NCBI GenBank assembly: GCA_013399855.1
Contig: VXAY01004948.1
Location: forward strand, 273,143 to 337,142
Source of the DNA: Oxyruncus cristatus
Lineage: Eukaryota; Chordata; Aves; Passeriformes; Cotingidae
Length of the DNA: 64,000 bases
Direction: 5' to 3'
A program made the position numbers and the translations under genes. Of this stretch, positions 23,101 through 38,100 are shown one piece after another; the stretch's first letter is position 1, and each line of letters starts with the position of its first letter. The notes under the pieces were generated by a model. That model was given only the letters and a program-made list of their open reading frames with translations, was not told where the DNA came from and did no database searches.

Positions 23101-26100
23101 CATGAAACTTCCCATTACACCTGTGTAGATTTCCATTTAAACCAACAAACTTCGTCTCTGAAGACGTTACCTCAAGGGACATGCCTGAAATGACTACTTG
23201 GCATGTCATGATCTTGTAACAGCAAGACAAGTGGTGGACTGGGAATGAGTGGGAAAAGTTTACTAAAAACTTACAACGCAAAGCAGCTAGAGGAGGCGCA
23301 TCCTACCTTAACATGAAGTAAATAGTGATCCCTCACTTTGCGATTCAGTGTAGCACTTGTGGTCAGAACTCCCTGCTGGTTAATCTGAAAAGTGTTCTCT
23401 TCATTTCCACTCAGGATGGTAAAGAGAAACGGAGGACCGTTGTGAGAAGAATCCTTGTCTGTCACCACTAGCTGCAGCACACTAAATCCAATAGGCTTAT
23501 TTTCCTATAAATACATAATACACATGGCTTTTGTTAAATTGAGGATACAGTCTCGCACTGATTTCTTCTTCACAATGGAAAAAAACCCCAAATTATTGTC
23601 AAAGCAGTTAATCGGTAGTAAGAGAAATCAGTATGACCACATTGTTTAAGAAAAACTACTACCCTCTGAGAATAAAAATAAAAAACAGTAAAAGGAGAAA
23701 GGCAGTACATTTTTAAACTTCGTATTATATTTTTAAAGGTAGTTCAGCCTTGACACTTTACGTTTTCCACTTCTGGTCTGAATTAATATTACTGTAGCCT
23801 TATTACCAAGTCATCAAAGATTTCAAATTTAGCTAAAACACCTGTTAAGAATAATCCAATGCCTTTGTTGGGAGGATTAAAAAAACACACTCCTCCATCT
23901 GACCCCTTGTGCCCCTAATTAGTGTTCTGACTATAGTTGTGGCTGCTACAGCCACAGTCCAACTAAAATATGAAATCCTGGCTTTAAAATTTGCATCATA
24001 AACTCCTTCAAGTTTGTATCATGTGGAGGCCTGAGGTTTCACAGACACTTCAAATACTTTGGCTTATCATTTATCTTACACACACATACAACCTTATCTA
24101 ACATTTAACACCTCTTCCAGAGTACTCCAGCTATACAGTATTGACTAGATTTTTAAATATAATACATATTTTAAAAGCAAAAAAAGTCGAGAAATTATTT
24201 TGAAGTACAACAATAACAAAACTCTATCCTTTCACAGTTGCCAAAACTTCTAATGACAAGTATACTCTTTGTTCCTCAAAGAATAAGTCAATTTAGTTAT
24301 CTGACATTGCAACTGAAGCTTTTTTTCCCTTTCAGCAAAGCAGACAAGGACCACCATTTTAAAATACGTATATTTACAATTGGACATCTAAAGTAATTTG
24401 ATTTTCATAATAGCTAAGCACATTTCAAACTGTGTCCAAATATGTCCATCTCCAATACATGAGGAAATGCACACCAGCATTCTTGGGCAACTCCTTCAGC
24501 TTCTTCCATGCTCTCTTCATACTAGGATAGCTCATATGACTGAACTACAAAACAAGTGTTCGTCCATTTTAATTGAGTAAGGGAAATATTACAAACAGTG
24601 GCTACATAATCTGAAGTTTTAGGAGATACATTAATTAACATTCCTTTCAAGAAACACTAACTGGGGAAAGGAAAATACCTTTGACAGCACATAAACATAC
24701 CAATCTTTGGGGGGTTTATGTTGTTTTTGTGTTTTGGGGGTTTTTTTGTTTGTTTTGTTTTGGATTTTGTTGTTGTTGTTGTTAGTTTGTTTTTTAAAGC
24801 AAGATCCAGGACATTTTACTTGCACATTCTATGTATATTAGGTAGATATTAATTACTTTGTCTTCCTTCAGAAAGCTACTTTTACAGATCATGTACACCA
24901 TCTCAAACAGAACTAGTATGTTAGGATGACACAGTGCACCAGATAACGTTGCCTGATCCTCACTATCTATTGTACTAGACGAGGCACCAGCAAAAGCAAA
25001 AAGACCCAAGGGATTGAGCTAGATAAAGGTCTTAATATAATTCCTTTGTTGCCTTTCATTTATTCTCTATTGAATTCAGGAAGACAAGAAGTACAGACGC
25101 TGCCCCTGCTGTCTTTGCTTTTTAGTAGAGTTTTTTGAATCAGACAAGTACATGCCAGACACTTTAGAAGCTGGCTCACTGCTACCCTCCTAAGATGCAA
25201 AATAAGTCAAAGGATTGGTATGCAGCATTATGCAATACTACTCCTGTTCTAGCTGATTCTGATCCCAGAGGAGGCCAACAGAAATTAAGTCTTAACCTAA
25301 GCGCCACGGTGCACAACAGTAGCTTCACAGTAACAGGTACCTGAAAGATCTTTTTGTAAGCAGTAACTCTTAAGATTAAAAAGAAATAGTGAAATTATAA
25401 TGTATTTTAACATCCCTGTATGACGCTAAGAATCTTATGAACATAAATGCAATATATAATGTGTACACACACGAGGAACATGACAAAGAACCCCAAGAGG
25501 TTGTAGTCTCCCTCACTGGGGATGTTCAAGAACATCTGGATGCAATCCTCTGCAGTGTGCTCTAGCATGAACCTGACTGAGCAGGGAGGTTGGACCACAT
25601 GACCCACCGAGGTCCCTTCCATCGTGACCCACCCTATGATTCTGTCAACTTGTAATGCAAGTTTCTAAATAATCTGCACAACAGGAACTCTGTAACCCTT
25701 AACACTTATTTGGTAAGCACTCACTGGCAACCTTAAATACTTAAAAATACAGGAAATAGAACTGAAGCATCAGATTTATTGTATCTTGCAACATTTTTCA
25801 AGTCACAACAATCCAATAATATTATTGATTTGACTACTTCATTTTCTGTATTTACCTGGATGATAACACTATAGTTTCCTTTTGAGAATACTGGAGGATT
25901 ATCATTTACATCAGAAACATCAATATTAACTGTGGTTGTATTAAGTCTAGGTGGACTTCCATTATCTGAAGCTTGAACTGTCAAGGTATATCCTGATATC
26001 TAAAAAACAAAAAAAAATTGAAACATTCACTAAAGAGCAAAACATAACAAACTCAGCTTTTGTTTTATTGAAGAAATATTTTAACACAAACCCCTAGTTA

Positions 26101-29100
26101 AAGCTTGCCTTAATATATTTAATCCTTTCTCTTCCCCTCTGCTCCCCCAAAATACTGATATAAATAGATATTTTCACTTTAAGAGAGCGATATTAATTTT
26201 GGAACATGAAATGGTAATTTACAAATAGAAAAAAAATTTAATTATGTATCGTTAAATTAATCTCAACAGCTCAAAAAGCATGAACAACTTACCTTTTCTC
26301 TGTCTAGAAGCTTAGTCACTTTTATTTCACCCCTGGTAGGGTCAATTGTAAAAGGATTTCCTTGATTGCCATCTATAATCGTGTAGTGAACGCGGTTGTT
26401 AGAAGGCCCATCAGCATCATCTGCCATAACCTAAGGGACATTACAGTTTCATTTAAAAGAGGTTGAAATAGACTAGCACCTTTCAGATGAACTCATCCTG
26501 AAGATGAGCTGTTTTGGTCTAACACATTTCATAGTTTAAAGAGAATTGTCATCCAAACAGAACATACCAACATCACTTAATTTCCTGAATTTCTTCTGAA
26601 AATGAAGTCATATTCTCATGAGGAGAACATAAATATATCACAAAACGTCATCCACTTTTCCCACAGCATCTGAAGTCCCTGGTTCTGAAACTTTTTCAAA
26701 GTAAATTTTCAATTCACACAGTGACAAACATCTATTCATTTATGTTCACCTTCAAATCAATACTTACTCCTTCAAGACAGAAAGCACAATCATCATGACA
26801 GAGTATTTTTCAAAAAAACAATACGTACTGTAATAACTGATTGTTCAAGCACAGCGTCTTCACTGATTACTGCAGTGTAAGTGTCTTGGCTGAACACTGG
26901 AGTGTTGTCATTGATATCCGTGACATTAATATTCACTGTTACAACATCACTTAATGAAGGCGTGCCTCCGTCTGCAGCTTCCACTGTCAAGTAGTACTCA
27001 TGAGAACTTTCATAATCCAAGCTCTCAATGATAAAAATAGCTCCTAGGGAAGAAGAAGAAGGAAAAAAAAAGCCTCACAGAAACTCTGCTGTTGCTGTAG
27101 TATTATGTATTGCAACTTTTTATTTTCGCCTGACAAATCCTCAGCTTTTTCAAGGTTTGGATTTGTCACTGTAAAGCTGGAGCTACACAGTGAAATGATC
27201 ACACTTTACATGTGTAAGTAAAACGATCAGAAGTTCCTGCCATTACCACAAAAGATTCACACTTTAAAAACACCTGGCTTACACTTTGTAATGTGAGTTT
27301 TTAACTGACTAGTTAAAGTAGTGCAGTCCCTAACATGCACATTGATTTGGTGCTGGAAGAGTTTTCCTGGAACTTTTTTCCAACTTTCAAATACCTGAAG
27401 TTTATCTGGCAAAGTAGTTCTATACTATACTACCAGCATGCACATTGAAAAAAGCAGCTGGAATAATTATAATTTCAGATACATAATACAATTAACTACT
27501 ATGAACTTCTGGGTAGAAATCTTATTAAAAAGAAACAAACAAACCAACCCAACAAACTTTACCAGAAATTAGCTGTGGAAGAAGAACTGTGTGTGAAAAC
27601 AAATCTAGAACCTAGGTGTGTATTGATTTTTAACAAAGAATTGCCATTAATAAGGAAAAATTCTCTACAGAACCTAAAGAGTTTCTGAGATTAAATCTAA
27701 CTATCATGCAAGCCTAAAATCTCCACTGTCATGCTGGGTATATGGTTGAACAGAATATTCCAACCTCTTTAATACTGTATCAAACTCCTTTAGGATTACT
27801 GTGTTTGTGGACCAATGACTAATTTTCCCAATCAATTTAATTTCTGATCCCTCTTTTACCAAGTCTGGCCATTAATTCTGATTATATGATTATATTTTCT
27901 TTTGTGAAAAGACTCCTATACTTCTATCACTACATATCTATGTCTTTCCGCCCCCAGGGTGGGGGTATTCCAGTTAGGAAACCCTTATTCTTGCCAGTTA
28001 AATGAATCTTATCCCAGCAGCAGCAAATAAAGTTCCTATTCTACATTCTACGGTACTCCTCTGGTAAGCACGCTGGCAAAATGGGTGAAAAGGCAGTAGC
28101 AGCCACTTTACAGCCAGGATGATGCACACAAATTATACATAACCTATTTGGTTGAACTAATGCAGAACACAAGTATTGAGCTTGATTAGCCTAAAGTATA
28201 TTCATAGTTGTAATCTGTTACCTGTTGTTGAATCGATGCTGAATTTTCCATGTTCATTCCCACTGACTATTGAGTATGTGATTTCAGCATTGGCTTCGAT
28301 GTCCCTGCTTGCAGCGTAGATCTGGAGAACTTCAGTTCCAACCAAAATGTCCTCTGATACACTTGCACTATATTCCCTATGCTCAAATACGGGTGGATTA
28401 TCATTTATATCCAAAACAGAAACTATAAGACTACTTGTTGAAGATAGTCTTCTAGGTAAACCTTCATCTGTGGCCTTTAAAGTTAGTGTGTACACAGCCT
28501 GTAATTCCCGATCCAAAGGCTTCTCCAAATGAATGATTCCAGAGAATTCATCAATAGAGAACTGCCCCTCTGCAGAGTTCACCAGTGAATAAAGGATTTT
28601 ACGGTTCAGGCCTGCATTTTGAAAACAATTTTCAAATACAAAGCAGCTGTTAAAATACACCAGCATAATAATTGTTCTTATAGCTATAGAAATAAAACAG
28701 AAATAGAAATATAGCTATAGAAATAAATCATTCATGTTAGAAGTAAATTTTAGCAGGAGTTACAGGCTCTTGTGAAGGGCAGAATAATTTAAAAAAAAAA
28801 AAAATAAGCTAACACTTCATTGCACTGATTATCTGTCATAGAACCACAAGAAGTGTGGCTCTGCTTTAGTCACAGTACTAGCTAATATGAAACAATTACT
28901 AATATAAATCTAATTATAAATTTAGAACAACAGCATCTGCTTAGCAGGCTTGAAATAACAGAGGAGGATATGGGAGACTTAGGTTGCATCAAATAACTAG
29001 ATTCAGTACCAGTAAGTTTATCTAAGAACCCTGCCTCAAAATTCCAAGGAACATAATTTCTGGCAACCTTTCTGTATAAAACAAACAAACAAGCAAATTA

Positions 29101-32100
29101 TAGGTTTTGGAACAAAGTATTTAATTCTTCCTGTAAGCCTTAAAGATTAGTGAAATGTGAAAACATCTGTCTGTTACCTTCCAAATGAGCAAACTAACTG
29201 TATCATAGCTCAAAGCAGGTCAGTTGTTTCAGAGGACTGAGGCAACTACTCATTAATATCACTTGAGTAATAAACTGATGATATATGGAAGTCATACATT
29301 TTAAAAAATATTTTATGTTGTTGTATTCCGTAAAACAAAGCCTATAAACATATTCTTTATAATGTCATTTTCAGTTCATGTTCACTTAAATACTTGTAAC
29401 TGAACAATGAAGATAAAGGGACAGCAAAAATCTTAGTGTCATACACAGAAAGCTACAAGTGACCAGGGTTCTCTTTATGGTATGATCATCGATAGCTAGC
29501 CTGAGAAGCACACATTCAAAAATCTATGAATGCACATTTACATGAACAGACATGGCTTGATAGTCCTTTTACTTACACCAGGAGAAAAAGGATGCACCTA
29601 ACCCATCATAATATTAATATCTTACCACACTAAAAATCTCTTACATTTTGTCTCTCTCCCCTCTCTTCTTTTTTGCAGACACACAAAAAGGATGTCTTCC
29701 AAGCTACTCACACATGGAAGTCAGGTGTTACATGATTTAGTAGACCTAAATATATCTTTCAGGACTCTAATCCTGAGTGGTATTGAACATCTGTCAGTTC
29801 TACTGAAACACTTGACACCTCTCAGGATAAGAATAAATAAACATTACTATAACTCTGAGACCATGACAAAAGTACGGGTCAAAGAATGCATACCTGCATC
29901 TGCATCCGTTGCCTGCACTCTTGTCAAAAGGGTTTTAGGCTCTGTGTTTTCAAATACTGTAATGGAGTAAGTATCAGTTGTAAACTCTGGGGCATTATCA
30001 TTCACATCTTCCAGAGTCAGAATAATATTAGCTTGGCAGGATCTTCCTCCTCCATCTGTGGCTTTCACTAGAAGATGATAAACCGCTTGCTGCTCACGAT
30101 CAAGTGCCATTAATGTTTTCAGTTCACCTACAAACAGAAAAACACATGTAAGCTGAAGTAAGTTGCAAAATTTCAAGTATCCCTAACATGTTTTCCCCTA
30201 AAATCAGAAAAACTAAACAACAGTTTTCTTCTTTACAGTAACTTCATCAGTGCATAAGTCAATAGCTGTACTGCGCTAATGAGCTCCATTTTGGCCAAAG
30301 CATGCAAGTGACTTGCCTTTTCAACTTGAAAAGATTAAACACTAAAATTCTCAATTTTATTTATCCCTAATGCTGCTCTTGAAGCAGACATTAGCTAAAG
30401 TAAAACTATCTGATGGTGCAAAAAGAGAATGTGTATGCATGCACAAATCTATATGTATTTGTGCAAAGACAAGGAAAATATTAGAACTCTGTCTTTAAAA
30501 AAATGCAAAGTTAAATCCATGTCTGGTTTTCCTGGGTTATTTAGTTGTATTCCTTCCACAGCTGTTGATGCTTCCTCCTCTAACATTCACTGAATAAACA
30601 GAGCTATTCACACTGTCAGATATAACCTGCTACTACAGACAAACGTGTAGAAGTCTTAACACATACTTTCTTTCCAAAGTGACAGAAAAAATGAGAAGCA
30701 CTATGTGTAGTCATTGTCTCCTTTTAACCAATTCAAAAAAGTATTACAAAATACTGTTTAAGAGTATTCTAGCCCTATCAATTCTGAATTTATGTAACAA
30801 TATACTAGCACATCACACAGGTGACATTTAAAGTAAAATAAAAAATACCAAACCCACGAAGTAAGGTCCTTCACAGTTATTTTGTCACTGAAGTATCTAA
30901 TCTCTGTATTTACATTACATCTTTGTATTTATCTTATTTCATTTTCTCTATATGGTTTACTACTTCCTTCCTACTGCTTGTCTCCTGCAGCCTGCACAGC
31001 ATAGGATTTTGGCATTAGCTGTGAACTACACTATAATCCAGAACACACAAATGCCATGAAAACCAAAATCAAGCAAGTAAAAAGTTAATTTTATTTATAT
31101 AATGCTTCCAATAAAACTGGAGGCATTTTTCGTGTTACTATGGAACAAAAATTTATTGCTCCTCAAATTTAATATATCTCATCCCATTTAATATACCAAA
31201 ACAATTGATGGCAAAGATATTTTCAGTAATAAACCATTATTACTACTACTACTACAATGAATATAAAAAGAACAAATTTTATAGCCTACTTTTACTCCAG
31301 TCACTTCAACATGGAAGTTTCTGGCTTCAAGGCAATTACTGTGTTTACTCTTTAGTTCCTCATCTATTAAAACACTTGTCTTTTTCCTGACTTCTGTTCA
31401 ATTTGTTATTAGTATTTGTGTAGTGGAAACTCACATTTTAAAGAGCTGTACAATAAAGCAACCCTTAGAAGAAAGTTTAAGTACTAACATTTATGTATAT
31501 CTCACTATAATAGTAAAACATTTTATAAAATGAGGTGATGACTGGCATCTTGTATAATGTATAAAGTATTATTACCTGTGTCTGGAGTGAGTCTGAATTT
31601 TTCTGCTCCTGTGCCATGCAGTGTGTAAGAAATTTCTGCATTGGAACGAATATCTGCATCTGTAGCAGATACCTGCATTATCAGTTTGCCAGGAAGGGCA
31701 TCCTCAGGAACAGAATCAGTGTATAAAGTCTGCAAGATTTTAAAGTTACATTGAAAGATTAAACATATGAACTAAGCAGAGCTTGGAAAGGTGAGGGGAA
31801 GAAGGAATGACAGAGGAAATAATATTCTGTTTGAATGTTTGGTAACATATGAAGTGAACCAGAGGATGAAATAGCTGAAAATTTAAAGAACTTGTGAGTT
31901 TCTAATTAATTACTTCCCATTGATTAGATTATTCAGAAAAGTATTTAATACTGTACCTATAGGGACTCTTGAACATCACTGCATTGCTAAACTCTAAACA
32001 CTTGTAAATGATTAAATAATAACTAAATGCATTTCCAAAACAGGAGTTACAAATTTTTCTTAATTTCATTTTTTCCTCTTTTGGTGGATCATCTTTTCTA

Positions 32101-35100
32101 GGCCTGTCTCAATCTACAAGAAATTGATATCTACCTTTCTTGTAGCGATACAAAAGCTTCTAGATAAAATAAAAAATTAGGAAAAAGGATTTAGAATTTA
32201 AAGGCCCTAAGCACCCCTGCAGTTCAACCATCTCATGAATGTATATTAAATTACAAGTACTGAGCCTTATAACACCAAAATCAACAAAAGAAAAAAGAAG
32301 AAAAAAAGTTGAAAATGCTGACTTGGCAGTCTGTATTTAACCAACATAAACATCAACTAAGAAAAAACCCACAATATTTGCTGTATACTTGTCCTTCCTA
32401 GAACAAGGTAAGATTTCCACGTGGTAATATCAAATATGTGTTCAACTATGAAAAGTCAAAATGTGCTAAAGTAAAAAAACAAAATAAAACAAAACAAAAC
32501 CCCAAAAAGCTAGGTTTCCTTGTAAGGCAATTACACATCTTGCAAGGGCCACCTTTCTGGATTTTTCCATTTCTAATTTTTCATGTCCATTTTTGCAGAC
32601 TCTCAAATCTGGTAAGGTAGACAGCTTTGAAACAAGAAAACATTTATGGATTACAGATTTTTGGTGCTTCTGAGTACAACTGCAAGATAATGTTCCAGTT
32701 TTTTCAACTCTTTTTATCACAGGAAATACACACATATATCAACTAAGTGATGTTATACAGCATTCTTTGAGACCTTGCTATTCATAAAATAGAGCATATA
32801 AACTAACATGACTGCAGCTTATAACAATTCCTTTTGGAAAAGCATGCAGTAACACAGGAGGAATGTACTACAATTAGCCTCATACTCTTCAAATACCCAC
32901 TGAGTGTCAAAATTCCATCAATTGTCTTTGGATATTTAAAAAATGTGTCCATGAAGTATCTTTTTTTTGACGGCATTCTACCTTCATAGTCAAAATTTTT
33001 GTTACTGGTTTAAAAGGAATAACTATTTGTCATTCTCCCGAGAAGCAATTTCAGAGGAAATGTAGATTTTACGTATCAAAGCAGTTGGATACAGAAGGCA
33101 AGACTCTGCCTACCTTTTCACAAACAGGGCTATTATCATTAGCATCAAGGACTTTAACCTCCACCACAGCTTTTGTTGCAAAGGTTCCATCAGTAGCTGT
33201 AATATTTAGAAGATAATTATCCTTTTCTTCCCTGTCCAGAGGCTTTTTGACATAGACCTTCCATTCATTCTGTATATTTTCAATAGCAAACTGTCCCAAA
33301 GGATCACCTCCTGAAATATGAAAAGAAGTATTTGTTTAAAGACAAGACAGAGATTGCTACTGTAACTTTATCAAAATTAAGGTATAGTAAGAAAGAAAAA
33401 AAAGTAAATGTAAATAAGCACCCACTCTCTGTGGCTTTACTGAGAAACAGCTTCATTTCCCAGGTAAAAATTGCCAGTAGATGCTCACACAACAAATTTA
33501 ACTATGGCCAACAGAATCCATAAAAATCAACATAGAAATTCATGTAGCATTATAGAAAACATCATATGAAGACAAGTGCTAAGTAAAAACAATAAAATAG
33601 TCACTCCATTGGAAATTAATAGCCTATTATTTTGTGAAAATTCTTTCATTTGTTCTTTAACTATATCACTAGTCTAAGTGTAAGTGTATTTTTAAAATAA
33701 AATTTGAGATATAAGTAAACAATAAATATAGGAAAGCATTTTAAGCAAGGCATACATGAAACAAAGCCGAGACCTGCTCTCTAAACTTAATTTTTCCACT
33801 GAAGTTTTTAATATGCATACTAAGACACACATGCTCTCTTTGCAGCTCTACAGTTTCAAATGCTTGCAAATCATTTCAAAGATTAAGTTATATCGCACAT
33901 CATTCCAATGATCCACTCAAATGATTATTCTGACATTACCCCAAAAGATTTACCTGTAATGTAATAAAAGACTTGTCTATTGGTTTCTTCTGTGTCAGCA
34001 TCAGTTGTACTTAGTATGGCAATTACCCCACCAGGAGGGTCATCCTCACTGACTGTTCCTTTATATATCTCCGCAGTAAATCGTGGAGGATTGTCATTCA
34101 CATCCGTAACAGTAACTTCAACTACAGCCATAGAAGACAGTTGAATGTTTTCACCCCGGTCAGATGCAACCACTGTGATTTTGTATTTGTCTCGTTTCTC
34201 ATGATCGAGTTCTTTAAGCGTGGTAATCCAGCCAGTCTCCATATTTATGGCAAAAGACTCAATAACATCTAGCTCTTGAGAAGGATCCAAGCTGTAAGTA
34301 ACCTGCCCATTGAGTCCTGAATCTAAGTCAATTCCTTTAACCTGTATGACTCTTGTTCCAGCTGGTGTGTTTTCTACGATGAATGCCTCATATGGATTGG
34401 ACTCCAAAATGGGTTTGTTATCATTTGCATCTTTTACCTGAATGCTTACCTCTACTGAGGAAACAACATTATAATCTTCATTTGGATACTGTGCTCGAAC
34501 TGAGAACTGGTACCATTTAGTTGTTTCATGATCAAGATTCTTCTCAAGTTTCAACTCTCCAGTCTGTCGGTCAATCACAAAAAAGTCATCTCTGTTGCTT
34601 TCAGGAGTGTTCCCTTTAATCAGACTATATACTAAAGTCTGATTATGCTCTGCTTTGATAACATCTATCACAGTGCCAATTGGAATGTCTTCAGAAACTG
34701 CATAAGAATAAAATGGTTCTGAAAATTTTGGAGGAGGCACTTCCGGTGGGAGTATTCTAGCATAGACAGGAACAACTGACTCTTTTTGGGGGGATCCACC
34801 ATCAATTGCTCTAACAAGGAAAGTAAGAAACTCATTTTCCAAACCTATTAAGCTTTCTTTTGTAGTAATTATACCAGACAGTGAATTGATTTCTAAATTC
34901 TCTCTTACATTTTCAGACTCTGTTTCAATAGCATATGTGATGTCTGCATTTGTACCCTCATCAGCATCAGATGCCCAGACTTTAATGACAGAAGTACCCC
35001 GTGGAACATCAGACCCAATATTTACTTTATACTCTGTGGCTCGGAATTGAGGAGCATTATCATTGTCATCTGTAAGTATTACATTTACAGTACAGAAAGC

Positions 35101-38100
35101 AACTTTTCCTCCTGAATCTTTGGCCATTAAACTAATGGCAATTACTTTTTCTGCTTGTGTTTCACGATCAAGCTTTTCAGACGTAAATATCTGCCCTCTC
35201 TCATTTGTATAAAATCTGTCTTTGGCAAAGTCATTCACAATGTGGTAAGTGATGTGGCCATGTGCACCAGAATCTTCATCTGTTGCTTTAACTTCGGTCA
35301 CCAAAGTATTCAACGGAGCATTTTCAGCTAGTTCAACCTCATATTCATTCTGGCTGAAAACAGGACTGTGCATATTGGCACTAGTTACAGTTACATGGAC
35401 TTGGGCTGAGCTTCTGAAGACCCCATCAGAAACAGACACATTAAGATTATAATGTGACTTTAGTGTCTGTCTGCGTAGGTTTGAGATGGTGATAATGCCA
35501 GTTTTACTATTAATTACAAAATTCTTCTCATCGTTGCCTGTCAGAATGGAGTACTCCAGCTTGTCAACATCCGAACTATCTGCATCTGAGGCTTGCACAC
35601 ATGTCACAAAATGCCCTCGAGGAGCCAGTTCACTAATTTTAGCTTCATAAAGCAATTGGCTAAAAAGAGGGGGATTATCATTGAGATCGGTTACGTCAAC
35701 AGTTACAATGACATCAGTGCTCAAGGGCAGCATGCCACCATCTATGGCCCTTATTAGTAACTTGTGTTGTTTGAGTTGTTCATAGTCCAAAGTTCTTGCT
35801 GTAAGAATGAGTCCAGTGCTGCTGTCTATGTGAAAGTAGTCATGACTTTCACTATTATCCTCAACCAAGTGATAGGAAATCCCCCTATTGTTTCCAGAAT
35901 CGCTGTCTGTAGCGCTCACTTTTACAACAGATGTTCCAGTAACAGATGCTTCAGAAAGTGTTACAGTGTAAGACTGCTCCGTAAACACAGGAGGGTTATC
36001 ATTGATGTCTTCCACTATTATGTCTACAAACACATCAGCATGTGCCCCAGTTAGGGAGTCTGTTGCTCGGACACTCAGTTTATAGGCTGGATGAGACTCA
36101 AAATCAAGTGGGGCAACAACATTTATAACTCCAGTGTTGAAGTTGATAGTGAACTGATTGAAAGGATCTCCACCTGTGATGCTGTAAAACACCTTAAGTC
36201 CTTCTGGGCTGTTCGCTTGTACATGTACCACCGGACTATGGAGCTGAATGTTTTCTGGTATCTCTGCACTGTAGAAAGGCTTTTCAAACACTGGCATAGC
36301 TTTACTCATAACTGTAATTGGGACTATAACTTCAGCAGAGAAAGCAGGCTCTCCTCCATCTTTTGCCAGTACTGTGACCAGATACTCTTTATTTAGTGTG
36401 TCTGGTTCAAACTTCTTCTTCAGCAAGATTTCACCAGTGGGATCAATTTGGAAATGTTCGTGATGTTCTTTGAGATAGTAATGCACCTCTCCATTTCTGC
36501 CTGTATCTTTATCTACTGCAGTGACACGTTGAATAACGTGGCCTGCTTCAGAGTCTACTTTAACAACAGCATAATATGGAAGATTGACAAAAAATGGAGC
36601 GTTATCATTTACATCTTCCACTGTGACTTTAACTACAATGTGTGCAACAACTGATGGTTTATCTTCCCCTGTCACTTCTATGACCACATCAAAAGATTCT
36701 TGCTGTTCACGATCAAATGGTATTCCTGTTGTTGAAAGGACTCCTGAAGTTGGGCTTACTTTAAATCTGCTGTCTGGATTTAGAATATGGTAAAACAAAG
36801 GCTCATTTATTTGATTCCCTATAGCAGTAACAACAGCTATTGTTTTTGCCTCTGTGGAATTCTCCTGCACTGTTGCAGAGTAAGAACTCTGTGTGAACTT
36901 CAGCTGGCTTTCTTTGCTTTCTTTCACATTAATTTTTACAGATGCAGTGCTTGCAAATCTGCCATCAGATGCTCTCACTGTTAATTCGTATCTGCTTCTT
37001 AACTGAGTTGTATTTTGTACTGTTATGTCTCCAGTCTTAGGGTTTATCGAAAACTTTTCTCCAATGTTGCCTTCAATAATGGAATAAATTAATTGTGAAA
37101 AAATGCCTGAATCAGCATCAGTGGCATTTACACTGATGACTTTCACGCCTTTATAGGTTGGAACCAGAATGGATGTCTCATATAACTCTCTCGAAAACAC
37201 AGGAGGGCAATCATTGATGTCAATTACATAAATAGTAACATTAGCTGCATATTCTGCATATAGACGTGGTGTCCCCATATCATGTACTTGCACTGAGAAG
37301 TGGAAAATATTTGTCTCCTCATAGTCCAGACTCATTACTGTCCGAATGGCACCAGTGCTGGAATCAATGGTAAAATACTTGCGGACAGATGGTTCAACAA
37401 TTTGATAAACAAGCAAAGCATTAGATTCTTTATCAGCATCTGTAGCTCGAATTACTAATGGGATATTCTTGTCAGTCAGAACCACACTGTTAATTGAAGC
37501 CGATTCACTGATGAGTCCTGTATATTCAGCCTGCATAAAAATTGGTGTATTGTCATTCTCATCCCGAAGATGTACCAAAACTGTTGCATTAGTGGACAAG
37601 CCAGCCATGTTTGTTCCTTGCACAGTTAGAGTGTAAAAAGGCAAAGTTTCAAAATCAAGTGTCTTCTGAGAAACAATGACACCTGAGTTTGGGTTGATAG
37701 CAAAGGCATCATCTGTATTACCATCTTTTATTTCATAAACTACAGAAGACTGACTGTACGCTGTAACCATTCCAACAAAACCACCAATGCTGGCACTTTC
37801 ACTGATTTCTGTAGAATATTCTTTGGCTGTGAATTTTGGTGAGGCGTTATCAGAAACTGTAACAAATATGTGCACAGAGGTTACTTCACTCATTGGAGGA
37901 TCTCCTTTGTCTGTAGCTTTTACCATCAGGTTGTATTCTTCCTGGTTACTACGATCTAATTCCTTTGCAATTTTAATCATGCCAAAAATGGGATCAATAA
38001 GGAAGGAATTTCCAATATTCCCTGTGAGGAAAGAGAAAAGCAATTAAGAAAGAGGTGTACAGAATTTAAAGGATGACTGTTTATTCAGCTCTATACCTTA

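Larger units (their letters stand above)
23505..25855 (-). other. FAT1: FAT1 intron 17
   Basis: 2351 bases. Contains a T/G-rich stretch at about 24713-24795 (with a GTT repeat at the end) and a CR1 3' fragment at about 25480-25645, listed separately. The rest is unremarkable. Confidence 0.8.

Noticed and set aside
29847..30176. Whole 109-codon frame around exon 13 as one exon
   Set aside because: The outer parts extend past a good acceptor and donor; only 29894-30127 joins in phase with exons 12 and 14.
31237..31256. ACT trinucleotide run considered as a CRISPR-like or tandem array
   Set aside because: Only about five short units; an ordinary microsatellite in an animal intron.
36091..36396. 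Plus-strand frames opposite exon 10 (also 35764-36054, 37787-38047)
   Set aside because: Shadows of the long FAT1 reading frame on the other strand; their translations show no protein features.
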